64,000 nt of DNA from a virus (IMGVR_UViG_3300033145_000529:62001-126000); one strand, 5' to 3'. Shown: positions 36,429 through 44,299, counted from the first letter of the stretch. Notes: generated by a model from the letters alone, not told the origin. A program made the numbers and translations.

Positions 36429-37002
36429 ATGGAAGGTAAGTCTAGTTTTAGTAGAAGGTGATGTTCAACGTAAATTAGTTAAGTCAATTATTGAGAATTA
36501 TCATTCTTACATTCCAACATATAAGTCAGTTGGTAGAAGGATTGATTGGCTTATTTTATATGATAATGAGATTATAGGAATGATAGGAATTGGGTCATCT
36601 ACTTACCCACCATCAAAGGATTTATTAGCTTATTTAAATGTGTCCAAGTCTGAATATAGAAATTTATTTAATACTATTGCTAATAATTGGAGATTTTGTT
36701 TAATTAAACAAATAAAGAATATTGGAACAGTTATACTAAAGAAACTAAGAAGACTTGCACCCATAGAGTGGAAAAAGAAGTATGGGAATGATTTGAAATA
36801 TTTAACAACTTTTGTTGGTGGTGGACATAATGGTGCTGTCTATAGAGCTGATAATTGGAGCTTTATTGGACAAACATCTGGACTTCCTCCTCACAAAAGT
36901 AGCTCGATGAAATGGAATTCAGCGAAGGAACTAAAGACTTTGTTTGTAAAACCTACGGGTGAGAATAAAAAATTAATTTTTATAACAACGCTATCAAAGT
37001 GA
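36418..37002 (+). CDS. DruA-like protein (DUF4338), short form
   Basis: 194 residues from GTG 36418 (AGAGGA upstream). The order 'YHSYIPTYKSVGRRIDWLI', 'IIGMIGIGSS', 'IANNWRFCLI', 'WKKKYGNDLKYLTTFV', 'GAVYRADNWSFIGQTSG' follows DUF4338/DruA proteins. DruA is the hallmark of Druantia anti-phage systems; the biochemical role is unknown. A longer relative lies 0.5 kb downstream. No other Druantia gene is present, so a phage use (DNA modification or counter-defence) is more likely. Confidence 0.75.
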   Translation: MLDKWKVSLVLVEGDVQRKLVKSIIENYHSYIPTYKSVGRRIDWLILYDNEIIGMIGIGSSTYPPSKDLLAYLNVSKSEYRNLFNTIANNWRFCLIKQIKNIGTVILKKLRRLAPIEWKKKYGNDLKYLTTFVGGGHNGAVYRADNWSFIGQTSGLPPHKSSSMKWNSAKELKTLFVKPTGENKKLIFITTLSK

Positions 37003-37150
37003 GAAGTGTAAAAAGCAAGAATTACTAGAGGCTAAGGAAGAATATAAAAAGCTCAAAAGCCTTCACAAGTATGCTACGAGAGAAGTTAATTGAAGCACAG
37101 AAACCTTAGATAGTTTGTTGTAAGTAACCAATATGTGCCCGTGATTAGGC

Positions 37151-37179
37151 TTGACATCCTGCTTGGCTTGTGGTATAAT
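37151..37179 (+). promoter_or_regulatory. Consensus promoter (TTGACA-17-TATAAT)
   Basis: TTAGGC-TTGACA (37151-37156), 17 bases, TTGTGG-TATAAT (37174-37179). The gap 37003-37150 before it holds only an open frame without a start, ending in ...KYATREVN, which looks like the tail of a lost gene. Confidence 0.9.
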
Positions 37180-37216
37180 AAAGGTAGAATTAGAGTATTC
37201 TAACTAAAGGAAAGGA

Positions 37217-37477
37217 ATGGAAATGATGGAACTTTTGGAAACCAAAAATAAAAACTATGACCAAGTATTATTTAAAGTGGTTGCAGATGCAAAGGTATGT
37301 TTAGTATGCCAAAGACTTCTAACTTTTGACCATTTTAGTAATGATAAGTCACGTACCAGAGATGGTCATAAGACAATTTGTGCAGATTGTATGAAAAAGG
37401 GTATCAAACATTATGACCCACTTGACCATGAAACACAGATAATTATTGCCAGGAAGTACTGTAGAACAAATGAATGA
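37217..37477 (+). CDS. Zinc-ribbon protein of endonuclease-associated type
   Basis: 86 residues with KVCLVCQRLLTFDHFSNDK...ICADCMKKG, the four-Cys ribbon found at the head of many phage HNH proteins, here without a catalytic domain. Two AAAGG copies precede the ATG. ATGA overlap with the next gene. Confidence 0.65.
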   Translation: MEMMELLETKNKNYDQVLFKVVADAKVCLVCQRLLTFDHFSNDKSRTRDGHKTICADCMKKGIKHYDPLDHETQIIIARKYCRTNE

Positions 37478-38412
37478 ATAAGGATAAATTGCGAGAAAAA
37501 TTACTGGTTGCCAAGGGGCAGTACGTAGATAAAAATGCGGACAGATTGGTCAAGATAAAACCTATTTGGGATAAGGTTCAGTCCGCTGTCCCCAAAGTCG
37601 AGGCATTAGAGCCGTATATTGAGTTTTGTACTAATAATGATTTGTGGTGGTATGGTAGAGTATCTGTAAGTAGTGCCCCATTGTCTGGTGAGGTGGGTAG
37701 GCGTATTCATTATCTTGTTCGTGATAAGAAAACAGGATTTATCCTTGGGGTTGTTGGGTTAGCCTCTGATTTAACTATTCCTATTAGAGATAAATATATT
37801 GGTTGGACAAATGATAACAAGTGGAAGGGTAAACGTATGAATTATCTAATGAATGTCCAACATTGCGTGGCAACTCCAGAACTAAGCAATTATTTAACTG
37901 GCAAATTGTGTGCCCTATCTGTTTTGAGTAGTGAAGTACAAGGTTATTTTGAACAAAAATATAGTCACCCTCTTGCTATGATGACGGTAACTTCCTTGTT
38001 TGGTAAGAGTTCTATGTATAATAGATTAGAAGGGTTTGAGTATCTTGGGACAACAAAAGGTTATTCATCTATACTTATTCCCCTTGAAGTAAAACAACAA
38101 ATGCGGGATGATTATAAACGAGAAAAAGGTAAATATTCAGAAATCTATTACAATGAAGATGGTTCAGTCCGTGAAAAATATGGGGTCGTAAAAGGTTACC
38201 AAAAACTTTCTAAGTATGGGAAGGTTCAAAGCGTAGAGAATTTTCGTGGGGTATACGTTATTCCTCTATCGTTTAACTATAGAGAATTCTTACGGCAAGA
38301 AACTGATAAGTTGAACAAGATTGAACATAAAACATTTGAAGAATTATTTATTTATTGGAAAGATAGATGGATGCTACCACGATACCAAAGAATAGTTAAT
38401 GGCGAAATATGA
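37474..38412 (+). CDS. DruA-like protein (DUF4338), long form
   Basis: 312 residues. 'GRRIHYLVRDKKTGFILGVVGLASD', 'RDKYIGWTNDNKWKGKRMNYLMN', 'GKLCALSVLSSEV', 'VTSLFGKSSMYNRL' and 'FEYLGTTKGYSS' match the core of DUF4338/DruA proteins from phages and bacteria. This is the more typical copy; the shorter one at 36.4 kb is divergent. The pair is separated by one zinc-ribbon gene. Confidence 0.8.
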   Translation: MNKDKLREKLLVAKGQYVDKNADRLVKIKPIWDKVQSAVPKVEALEPYIEFCTNNDLWWYGRVSVSSAPLSGEVGRRIHYLVRDKKTGFILGVVGLASDLTIPIRDKYIGWTNDNKWKGKRMNYLMNVQHCVATPELSNYLTGKLCALSVLSSEVQGYFEQKYSHPLAMMTVTSLFGKSSMYNRLEGFEYLGTTKGYSSILIPLEVKQQMRDDYKREKGKYSEIYYNEDGSVREKYGVVKGYQKLSKYGKVQSVENFRGVYVIPLSFNYREFLRQETDKLNKIEHKTFEELFIYWKDRWMLPRYQRIVNGEI

Positions 38413-38588
38413 ATGGAACTAAAGTTACAGAAAATGAAGTTAAGTTGTGGCAACAAAAAGCAGATGAGGGTTTATCTGCCAGGAAGATAGGTAACCTCTT
38501 TGGCAGACAACATAGTACAGTTCTTTCTTATGTTGACATCCCCAAAGAAAATTCAGTGCTACATCAAGCACATCGTGGTACGCATTAG
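38409..38588 (+). CDS. Small helix-turn-helix protein (59 residues)
   Basis: Starts ATGA-overlapping the DruA-like stop. The central GLSARKIGNLFGRQHSTVLSYV is a clear helix-turn-helix. It resembles the segment between the two domains of the nuclease at 39.9 kb (both have LW, a Gly, FGR and ST-I/V-Y-V at the same spacing), so both may come from one mobile-gene source. Confidence 0.6.
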   Translation: MNGTKVTENEVKLWQQKADEGLSARKIGNLFGRQHSTVLSYVDIPKENSVLHQAHRGTH

Positions 38589-38603
38589 TCTAAATATGCT
38601 GAT

Positions 38604-38726
38604 ATGAGTGAGGAAGAAATCGAAGTAACTACTTTCGGTGAAACCGAAAAGCAGTTTATCAGATATACGGTTTGTGGTCGTGGTGAGGTAATTGACGAAC
38701 CTCATAGATGTGGTTTCTACGATTAA
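38604..38726 (+). CDS. Small Cys-containing ORF (doubtful)
   Basis: 40 codons with RYTVCGRGEVIDEPHRCGF and no clear ribosome site. It may be the remaining end of a larger gene. Not recognised. Confidence 0.3.
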   Translation: MSEEEIEVTTFGETEKQFIRYTVCGRGEVIDEPHRCGFYD

Positions 38727-38969
38727 CGGAACGGAAGTAGTTAATATATACAAATGTAAGGACAAATTATATTTACATAGGGTGTGGTTCTCCTTTTGGT
38801 AACCCACTTGTTGTTGGCAAAGATGGGACAAGAGGAGAAGTCATAGAGAAGTATAGGAGTTACTTTAAGGGTAAACTTGAAGACCCGATGTTTGCACTTA
38901 TGGTTTCTCGTTTGTAAACCACAAGCTTGTCATGGAGATGTTATAAAGGAATATTTGGATGGTTCTTAG
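38727..38969 (+). pseudogene. Decayed DUF4326 protein
   Basis: Three frames joined in order: NIYKCKDKLY; then YIGCGSPFGNPLVVGKDGTR and EVIEKYRSYFKG (to a stop near 38918); then CKPQACHGDVIKEYLDGS ending 38969. These are the start, middle and CHGDV end of the DUF4326 family. At least two frameshifts make it inactive. Its end overlaps the Mom-like gene start. Confidence 0.65.
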
Positions 38970-39765
38970 CATAAGAGAGCATGATAAAGTTGAGTGTATT
39001 GATTTTGTTCAGGCTCATCATTATTCAAAAGTAATGCCAAAGTTAACTAAACACTATTTAGGTTTGTTCAATGGTGAGGAGCTTGTGGGGGTTGTTACGT
39101 TAGGATGGGGGACTCAACCATTAGCTACTATTAATAAGCTATTTCCTGGTTACACTACTAAAGATTACTATGAGCTTGGCAAACTATGTGTTCACGATAA
39201 AATGCCACGCAATACAGAAAGTCAGTATATTTCACTTCTGATTAAATGGTTGAAAGATAACACCGATAAGAAATTGCTTTACACGTTAGCTGATGGGGTT
39301 GTTGGAAAGGTAGGATATGTTTATCAAGCTAGTAATTTCTATTATGGTGGGTTCTTTTGGACTGATGTTTATATCGGGGTAGATGGCGAAAAGATTCATC
39401 CTAGATCCGCAAGACAATTATGTAAAGAAAATGCTGAATTTGTGGGTAAGGATATGGTGTTCTGGTTAACTCCTGAGTATATGCAGGTGAAGGGGATAAG
39501 AAGGATAAGAGGAAAGATGTATCGTTATGTTTATCCTCTTAATAAGAAAATTAGAAAAGAAGTAGAGGCAAGAGGATGGAATAGGGAGTATCCTAAAGAT
39601 GGCTCATTGGTGTGGAGAGAACAAGTAGCAAAAAATAAGTATGTGGTATTACCTGAAATTCCACAATTTGCATTAGATGTAGTTAATGTTAATGCTAACA
39701 ATGTCAATAGGCATAGGAAGGAGAGGAGAGGACGTGAGAAAAATAATTGGTTACCATTATACTAA
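38959..39765 (+). CDS. Mom-like DNA modification protein
   Basis: 268 residues. 'AHHYSKVMPKLTKHYLGLFNG', 'LVGVVTLGWGTQPL', 'YYELGKLCVHDKMPRNTES', 'LLYTLADGVVGKVGYVYQASNF', 'GEKIHPRSARQL' and the 'KGIRRIRGKMYRYVYPL' end follow Mom-family adenine-modifying proteins (GNAT-like fold; Mu Mom adds a methylcarbamoyl group to adenine to block restriction). AAAGGA before the ATG. Neighbouring DruA-like, methyltransferase and nuclease genes support a DNA-modification island. Confidence 0.7.
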   Translation: MVLSIREHDKVECIDFVQAHHYSKVMPKLTKHYLGLFNGEELVGVVTLGWGTQPLATINKLFPGYTTKDYYELGKLCVHDKMPRNTESQYISLLIKWLKDNTDKKLLYTLADGVVGKVGYVYQASNFYYGGFFWTDVYIGVDGEKIHPRSARQLCKENAEFVGKDMVFWLTPEYMQVKGIRRIRGKMYRYVYPLNKKIRKEVEARGWNREYPKDGSLVWREQVAKNKYVVLPEIPQFALDVVNVNANNVNRHRKERRGREKNNWLPLY

Positions 39766-39937
39766 TAAGGAACTTCTTAACTTTTTTGGGATCGGTGAGG
39801 ATTACGTTATACGAAGTGTTTTGGTGATAGAGGCAGATGATGATGAATCTGCTTCATATTGGTCAATAGAGGCAACGATTGAGGAAGTACCTAAGCGAAG
39901 GGGGAAGAGTAAGGAGAGGGTATGTTCGGGGCAATAG
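39734..39937 (+). CDS. Hypothetical protein
   Basis: 67 residues from GTG 39734, behind a long purine site (GGAGAGGAGAGG). Acidic middle and basic end. Not recognised. Confidence 0.5.
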   Translation: MRKIIGYHYTNKELLNFFGIGEDYVIRSVLVIEADDDESASYWSIEATIEEVPKRRGKSKERVCSGQ

Positions 39938-40920
39938 GTACAATAACAGTTCTCTGTTTAGCGTTTGGGTTGGTTGCTTATTTTGCAATTAAGTATATTC
40001 GTGAAGTTGCGAAGGTAAGAACTATTGAGCAAGAACATCGGATTGACATAAGAGAGCAACGAACAGATGCGGTTAAGAGGAGTCGTTCAGTAATCGAGGG
40101 GCAAGTGGCAGAACAACTTGTACCGCATTTCCCTGAGTGGAAATATGTTCCTTCAGAAGCCAGATTTCTAGCATCACCCCTTGATTACGTTGTTTTCGAG
40201 GGGTTGTCTAAGGATGAAGTAGATAGTATTAAATTTGTTGAAGTTAAAACTGGTAAAGGTAAACCAAACAAACGCCAAATTAGTACGAGAAAAGCGATTG
40301 AGGATGGTAGAGTAGGTTATGAATTATTAGAGGTAGATATGAATGGCAAACCTGTAAAACAAGATGAAATAGATTTATGGATTGATAGAGCTAGTGTTGG
40401 AAAAACTATTGATGAGGTATCATTAGAATTTGGCAGAAGTACAGCAACAATATATAAGTATGTGCCAAAGGGGGTTTTTAATTCCAGTGGTGGACTGCGG
40501 AATGGTAAGAAGGTAATTTTATCTGACATTGATTCTGCTTATTTGGCTGGTATTATAGATGGGGAAGGTAGTATTGGGTTGTCTAAGTTAAACAGAAAAG
40601 GTAGAACATTTATTAGTCCAGTAATAACTATAACAAACACTAGCAAAAATTTAGTTGATAAAGTGTCATCAATCTATCCTAATGGCACTTGGAGAACGAG
40701 GCAGAGGTCGTACAAGAATAAACCTATTAACGAATGGGTGTTAAATAAGACTAATAATGTAGCAGATTTGCTTCAACAAATAATACCTCATTTATCTGCT
40801 AAATTAGACAAAGCTAATTTGGTTTTAGATTTTTGTAAATATAGGCAAGAGAAAAAACCCTATTCAGAGATAGATTTGGAGTTTTTCAATAAACTTGAGG
40901 AGATTAAAAATGAGAAATAG
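39922..40920 (+). CDS. Membrane-anchored Holliday-type nuclease fused to LAGLIDADG endonuclease
   Basis: 332 residues in three parts. Residues 1-24 are a membrane helix. Residues ~30-145 match the Endonuc_Holl family (RSRSVIEGQVAEQLVPHFPEW, PLDYVVF, IKFVEVKTGKG, EDGRVGYE). After an HTH-like linker (TIDEVSLEFGRSTATIYKYV) comes a LAGLIDADG domain, YLAGIIDGEGSIGL (about 206), of ~125 residues. The homing-type domain is joined in frame to an otherwise complete nuclease. GGAGAGGG before the ATG. Confidence 0.8.
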   Translation: MFGAIGTITVLCLAFGLVAYFAIKYIREVAKVRTIEQEHRIDIREQRTDAVKRSRSVIEGQVAEQLVPHFPEWKYVPSEARFLASPLDYVVFEGLSKDEVDSIKFVEVKTGKGKPNKRQISTRKAIEDGRVGYELLEVDMNGKPVKQDEIDLWIDRASVGKTIDEVSLEFGRSTATIYKYVPKGVFNSSGGLRNGKKVILSDIDSAYLAGIIDGEGSIGLSKLNRKGRTFISPVITITNTSKNLVDKVSSIYPNGTWRTRQRSYKNKPINEWVLNKTNNVADLLQQIIPHLSAKLDKANLVLDFCKYRQEKKPYSEIDLEFFNKLEEIKNEK

Positions 40921-41167
40921 ATGGTTTAGGAGAACATTTGGGATTGGTAGAGGACAAATGGTTATGTTACAAGGGGTAGACCAATTTGGTATGCCGAGGT
41001 GTTCCTTCTCTCAAGGTACAGGCAAAAATCAAGGAGATAAACCAGGGGTGGGTCCTGGTGGCAAGTGTGTTTGTCCCGATTGTGGAGCAAAGGTTGCACA
41101 TACTGTAAATACTCCTTGTAATCAAATGAAATGCCCTAAATGTGGGGCTACTATGACAAGGGAATAA
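40910..41167 (+). CDS. Small zinc-ribbon protein
   Basis: 85 residues from ATG 40910 (GAGGAG upstream). C-terminal GGKCVCPDCGAKVAH...PCNQMKCPKCGATM is a compact zinc ribbon found in many bacterial and phage small proteins. Ends directly before the methyltransferase start. Confidence 0.65.
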   Translation: MRNRWFRRTFGIGRGQMVMLQGVDQFGMPRCSFSQGTGKNQGDKPGVGPGGKCVCPDCGAKVAHTVNTPCNQMKCPKCGATMTRE

Positions 41168-42520
41168 ATGCTTTATAATTGTGATTGTTTAAAAGGAATA
41201 AAAACTCTTAATGATAACAGTGTTGACTTAGTAGCCACCGACCCACCTTATGGTATAGGGTTTATGGGTAAGGACTGGGATAAGGCGTTACCTGATAAAG
41301 AGATATGGGCTGAGTGTCTGAGGGTGTTAAAGCCTGGAGCATTTGCCTTTGTAATGAGCATACCGAGAAGCGACTGTCTGAGCAGGATGATTATCAGCCT
41401 AGAGGATGCTGGATTTAGGGTAGACTTCAGTCCGATATATTGGGTTTATGCGTCAGGATTTCCAAAGGCAAAGAATATAGGGAAGGCGGTGGATAAGAGA
41501 ATGGGGGCTGAGCGTGAAAGAACCCACCCTGATAATGAAAAGAGGTTTAAGGAATACAAAGAGCAAGACGGTAATGAGCGGAAAACTTTTGGTGAATTAG
41601 ATACTATGCCACTGACACCCCAAGCCAAAGCCCTAGATGGTAGTTATGGTGGGTTTCAACCCAAACCCGCAGTAGAAGTAATAATAGTCTGTATGAAGCC
41701 CTTGTCTGAAAAGACCTTTGTTGACCAATCCCTGAAGAACAGGAAGGGTATAACTTGGCTGGATGATTGTAGGATACCGTACGGTGGTGAAACCCCGAAT
41801 ATGGGTGGCAGGAAGAATGCCAAGATGGGTGGTGACCAACCCTATGGCTTCAAAATAGAGGGCAGACCTGATACACCAAATACAGTAGGTCGTTTCCCAG
41901 CCAATCTATTAGTCTCAGATGATGTGCTGAATGATGGGGGAGTAACAAGGAGTGGATTTATGAAGGGGAAGCATATAGCACCCAATTCTTATGGTGGATT
42001 TAACACTCCTACTGAAACTCAGACCTACCCCGATTCAGGCTCATTTTCCCGCTACTTTGATTTAGATAAATGGTGGGAAGAAAGGGTAAAGGAACTCCCC
42101 AAACCTGCTCAACAGACCTTTCCATTTCTAATAGTCCCCAAAGCTAGTAAAAGTGAGAAGAATAGGGGGTTAAAAGGTGGTTCAGGTAGCAATACATATA
42201 ATCGCAAGTGCCTTAATTGTGGCAAGTGGGAACGCAAACAGGGGTTGTCTGATAACTATACTTGCTATTGCGAGAAGCCAGATTGGGAACAACCATCGGG
42301 CAACAATCATCCCACAGTAAAACCCATCAAACTAATGTCTTACTTAATAACATTAGGCAGTCGTGAAGGTGATATCATTCTAGACCCGTTCTTAGGTTCA
42401 GGAACTACAGCAATTGCTTGTGAGATTGTGGGTCGTGATTGTATCGGTTATGAAATAGATAAAGGCTATTTTGATATAGCGATAAAAAGAGTGGAGGCAT
42501 TTAAAAGTGCAAGAAATTAG
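41168..42520 (+). CDS. DNA methyltransferase (beta-class, DPPY)
   Basis: 450 residues. Catalytic DPPYGIGFMGKDWD near the N-terminus (about 27) and SAM-binding DPFLGSGTTAIA near the C-terminus (about 405), preceded by HPTVKPIKLMSYL, so motif order is beta class; DPPY usually means N6-adenine. A zinc ribbon (CLNCGKW...CYCEKP) lies just before the SAM motif. Target recognition is in the long middle. Likely protects phage DNA from restriction. Confidence 0.92.
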   Translation: MLYNCDCLKGIKTLNDNSVDLVATDPPYGIGFMGKDWDKALPDKEIWAECLRVLKPGAFAFVMSIPRSDCLSRMIISLEDAGFRVDFSPIYWVYASGFPKAKNIGKAVDKRMGAERERTHPDNEKRFKEYKEQDGNERKTFGELDTMPLTPQAKALDGSYGGFQPKPAVEVIIVCMKPLSEKTFVDQSLKNRKGITWLDDCRIPYGGETPNMGGRKNAKMGGDQPYGFKIEGRPDTPNTVGRFPANLLVSDDVLNDGGVTRSGFMKGKHIAPNSYGGFNTPTETQTYPDSGSFSRYFDLDKWWEERVKELPKPAQQTFPFLIVPKASKSEKNRGLKGGSGSNTYNRKCLNCGKWERKQGLSDNYTCYCEKPDWEQPSGNNHPTVKPIKLMSYLITLGSREGDIILDPFLGSGTTAIACEIVGRDCIGYEIDKGYFDIAIKRVEAFKSARN

Positions 42521-42944
42521 AGGAGATATTTGGGAACAGCATAAACTTGGAAGATGGGCAATTATCACTACTAATAGTGATGTCAGAAAAGATGGAGCTT
42601 GTATTATGGGGCGTGGTATTGCAAAACAAGCAGCTGAAAGGTTTCCCAATTTACCATATAAGCTTGGTAACGCATTAAAAGCTAGTGGAAATAAGGTTTA
42701 TGTCTTTGATGATTTGAAAATAATTACTCTACCTGTTAAGCACCATTGGAGAGGAAAAGCAGATCTTGGTCTTATTGAGAAATCCTTGCAACAGCTTGTT
42801 GCTTGGGTGGATACTCCACCACGAAAGCATGGTAAGTTTTATTTGCCAAGAGCGGGGTGTGGAAACGGTAGTCTTAATTGGTTTGATGTAAAACCGCTCT
42901 ACGAGAAGTATTTAGATGATAGGTTTGTAGTAGTGCAACTATGA
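42507..42944 (+). CDS. Macro domain protein
   Basis: 145 residues. Macro-domain order: GDIWE, AIITTNSDVRKDGACIMGRGIA, ITLPVKHHWRGKAD, PRAGCGNGSLNW, DDRFVVVQL. Macro domains bind or hydrolyse ADP-ribose derivatives (ADP-ribose-phosphate, ADP-ribosylated DNA or protein). In phages they may undo ADP-ribosylation used in host defence. GTG start overlapping the methyltransferase by 14 bases. Confidence 0.85.
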   Translation: MQEIRGDIWEQHKLGRWAIITTNSDVRKDGACIMGRGIAKQAAERFPNLPYKLGNALKASGNKVYVFDDLKIITLPVKHHWRGKADLGLIEKSLQQLVAWVDTPPRKHGKFYLPRAGCGNGSLNWFDVKPLYEKYLDDRFVVVQL

Positions 42945-42956
42945 AAGGTTTAAGAA

Positions 42957-43214
42957 ATGGTTTACGTTAAGATAAACAAATTAGAAGAAGATTTGTGCCG
43001 CAGGGGAGACAAGATGGGGGCGATAAGTTCTATGCTTGCTAGGTTTCATCATCAAATTCAGGCTTCGGGAATATTTAAAGATTTGAAAAAGCACGAATCT
43101 TATGAGAAACCATCTCTAAAAAGACGTAGGAAAAAGAGAGAAGCGATGCTTCGAAGGATTAGAAAGGAGAGGAAAGATACCTTATATAAAACGGGAAATA
43201 AGGGAAGAAGTTGA
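42957..43214 (+). CDS. rpsU: Ribosomal protein bS21
   Basis: 85 residues. The core (about 25-61) reads LARFHHQIQASGIFKDLKK, HESYEKPSLKRRRKKREA, the bS21 signature (RF..Q....GI......YEKPS..R.RK). It has a ~20-residue N-terminal extension and a basic tail. bS21 sits on the 30S platform by the anti-Shine-Dalgarno, so a phage copy can replace the host one and bias initiation towards phage mRNAs. An IF3 domain is encoded 8 kb upstream. AAAGG nine bases before the ATG. Confidence 0.92.
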   Translation: MVYVKINKLEEDLCRRGDKMGAISSMLARFHHQIQASGIFKDLKKHESYEKPSLKRRRKKREAMLRRIRKERKDTLYKTGNKGRS

Positions 43215-43320
43215 CGAGGATGTAGACAACCTGCTTTCGGTGATAAGGAGTGTCAAAGACCCGAACGATACAGTGATTGATGGGATGCAAAACAGTAAAA
43301 CAAGATTGTGTAGACTATGA
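43177..43320 (+). CDS. Short ORF with probable AUA start
   Basis: The frame ATA CCT TAT ATA AAA reads (M)PYIKREIREEVDEDVDNLL, the typical start of a phage family usually beginning MPYI. A perfect ribosome site AAAGGAGAGG ends five bases before the ATA. 47 codons, then TGA. No ATG/GTG/TTG exists at that spot. It overlaps the bS21 end and is shorter than relatives, so it could also be a decayed gene that lost its start. Confidence 0.4.
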   Translation: MPYIKREIREEVDEDVDNLLSVIRSVKDPNDTVIDGMQNSKTRLCRL

Positions 43321-43447
43321 TAGTGAGACAGGTGAGGTTAGAGGACTGCTGTGCGGTTTTTGCAATGTTGGAATTGGACATCTTAGGCATTCCGCCGATT
43401 TACTAAAACATGCAATCGAATATTTACAAGGAGAGGAATGTGTATGA
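43280..43447 (+). pseudogene. Endonuclease VII-like fragment
   Basis: 55 codons from ATG 43280. DYDSETGEVRGLLCGFCNVGIGHL is the endonuclease VII/HNH block (normally DHDH.TG..RGLLC..CN), with both His replaced (D-Y-D-S), so it is catalytically dead. The upstream half is missing. Confidence 0.6.
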
Positions 43448-43643
43448 AATAAGTGGAATTTATGCTGTTAAGTTCTATCCTGACGGTTCATTAAGTAGGA
43501 ACAAGAAAGCATTCAAAATGGTAGTCAATTCAGAGCGGGGTGTAATGGCTTTTGTTGATGAACAGAAACCTTTTGAGAGCATTAAAATAAAAGACCCCGA
43601 TACTAAAGAGGACTTTACGGAATATTTTTTAGGTACAAAATAA
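43440..43643 (+). CDS. Hypothetical protein
   Basis: 67 residues from GTG 43440, chosen for the AAGGAGAGG a few bases before it. Beta-rich N-terminus (ISGIYAVKFYPDGS). TAATG overlap with the next gene. Not recognised. Confidence 0.5.
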   Translation: MYEISGIYAVKFYPDGSLSRNKKAFKMVVNSERGVMAFVDEQKPFESIKIKDPDTKEDFTEYFLGTK

Positions 43644-43813
43644 TGAAAGACCAGACTGGAAAAGAAATAAAGAGAGATTTTGCTCCCCGTAAAAGAAATC
43701 CTAGTGATAAGTACAAGGTTAAGATTGTCGAGAAAAAACCTGATTATGATGTAACTAAAGACCCTCAAACTAAAAGACCTATTGTCATTAGAAAGAAAGG
43801 GGATAAGAACTAG
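43643..43813 (+). CDS. Small basic protein (56 residues)
   Basis: Starts in a TAATG overlap and its TAG shares a base with the next GTG, so translation of three genes is coupled. Very basic (KRDFAPRKR, KRPIVIRKKGDKN). Could bind nucleic acid. Not recognised. Confidence 0.55.
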   Translation: MKDQTGKEIKRDFAPRKRNPSDKYKVKIVEKKPDYDVTKDPQTKRPIVIRKKGDKN

Positions 43814-44271
43814 TGAGAATTTCTTTTGACTTAGATGGTGTTATAGCTGACGGGCATCATTGGTTCTTCAGTATTCTAGAACCAATTAGAGGGATTGACC
43901 GAGAGCGAGCTGAGTATGCAGAGTTGGAATATTATTCATCTCGTCCTTTAAAGTATCATCCTCACTTGTTCTTAGCGTCCGATGATGAGGCTATTATTGT
44001 TACGGCACGTAAACCGAAAGCACAGGCAGTGACTTGTGCATGGTTGAAGATGTACGGTATTAACTTACCTACCTATTTTGTTGACCCCGATGATTGTATA
44101 AATTGGGGGTCGTATGACGAAGCAGCAAAAGAGTCTGCAAGGTTAAAGTCAATAGTTATAAAGGAACAAAGGATAGCTGTTCATTTTGATAATAGTCCAA
44201 TTTTAGTCGCAACATTAAGAAAAATCCTACCTGGAGTGAGGGTAATTCTAGTTGGTGGGGAAATGTCTTAA
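43813..44271 (+). CDS. HAD-superfamily phosphatase
   Basis: 152 residues. DxDGV nucleophile motif FDLDGVIADGH at residue ~5, 'IIVTARKPKAQA' (motif II Thr), and VHFDNSPI near the end as motif IV. Resembles phage 5'-nucleotidase/phosphatase domains. Substrate unknown; nucleotides or nucleic-acid ends are likely. Confidence 0.78.
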   Translation: MRISFDLDGVIADGHHWFFSILEPIRGIDRERAEYAELEYYSSRPLKYHPHLFLASDDEAIIVTARKPKAQAVTCAWLKMYGINLPTYFVDPDDCINWGSYDEAAKESARLKSIVIKEQRIAVHFDNSPILVATLRKILPGVRVILVGGEMS

Positions 44272-44299
44272 AAATTATTGAAAAAACCTTAAAAAAGGC

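Noticed and set aside
36418-38412. Complete Druantia defence system carried by the phage
   Set aside because: Only DruA-like proteins are present; no DruE helicase or other Druantia component is nearby.
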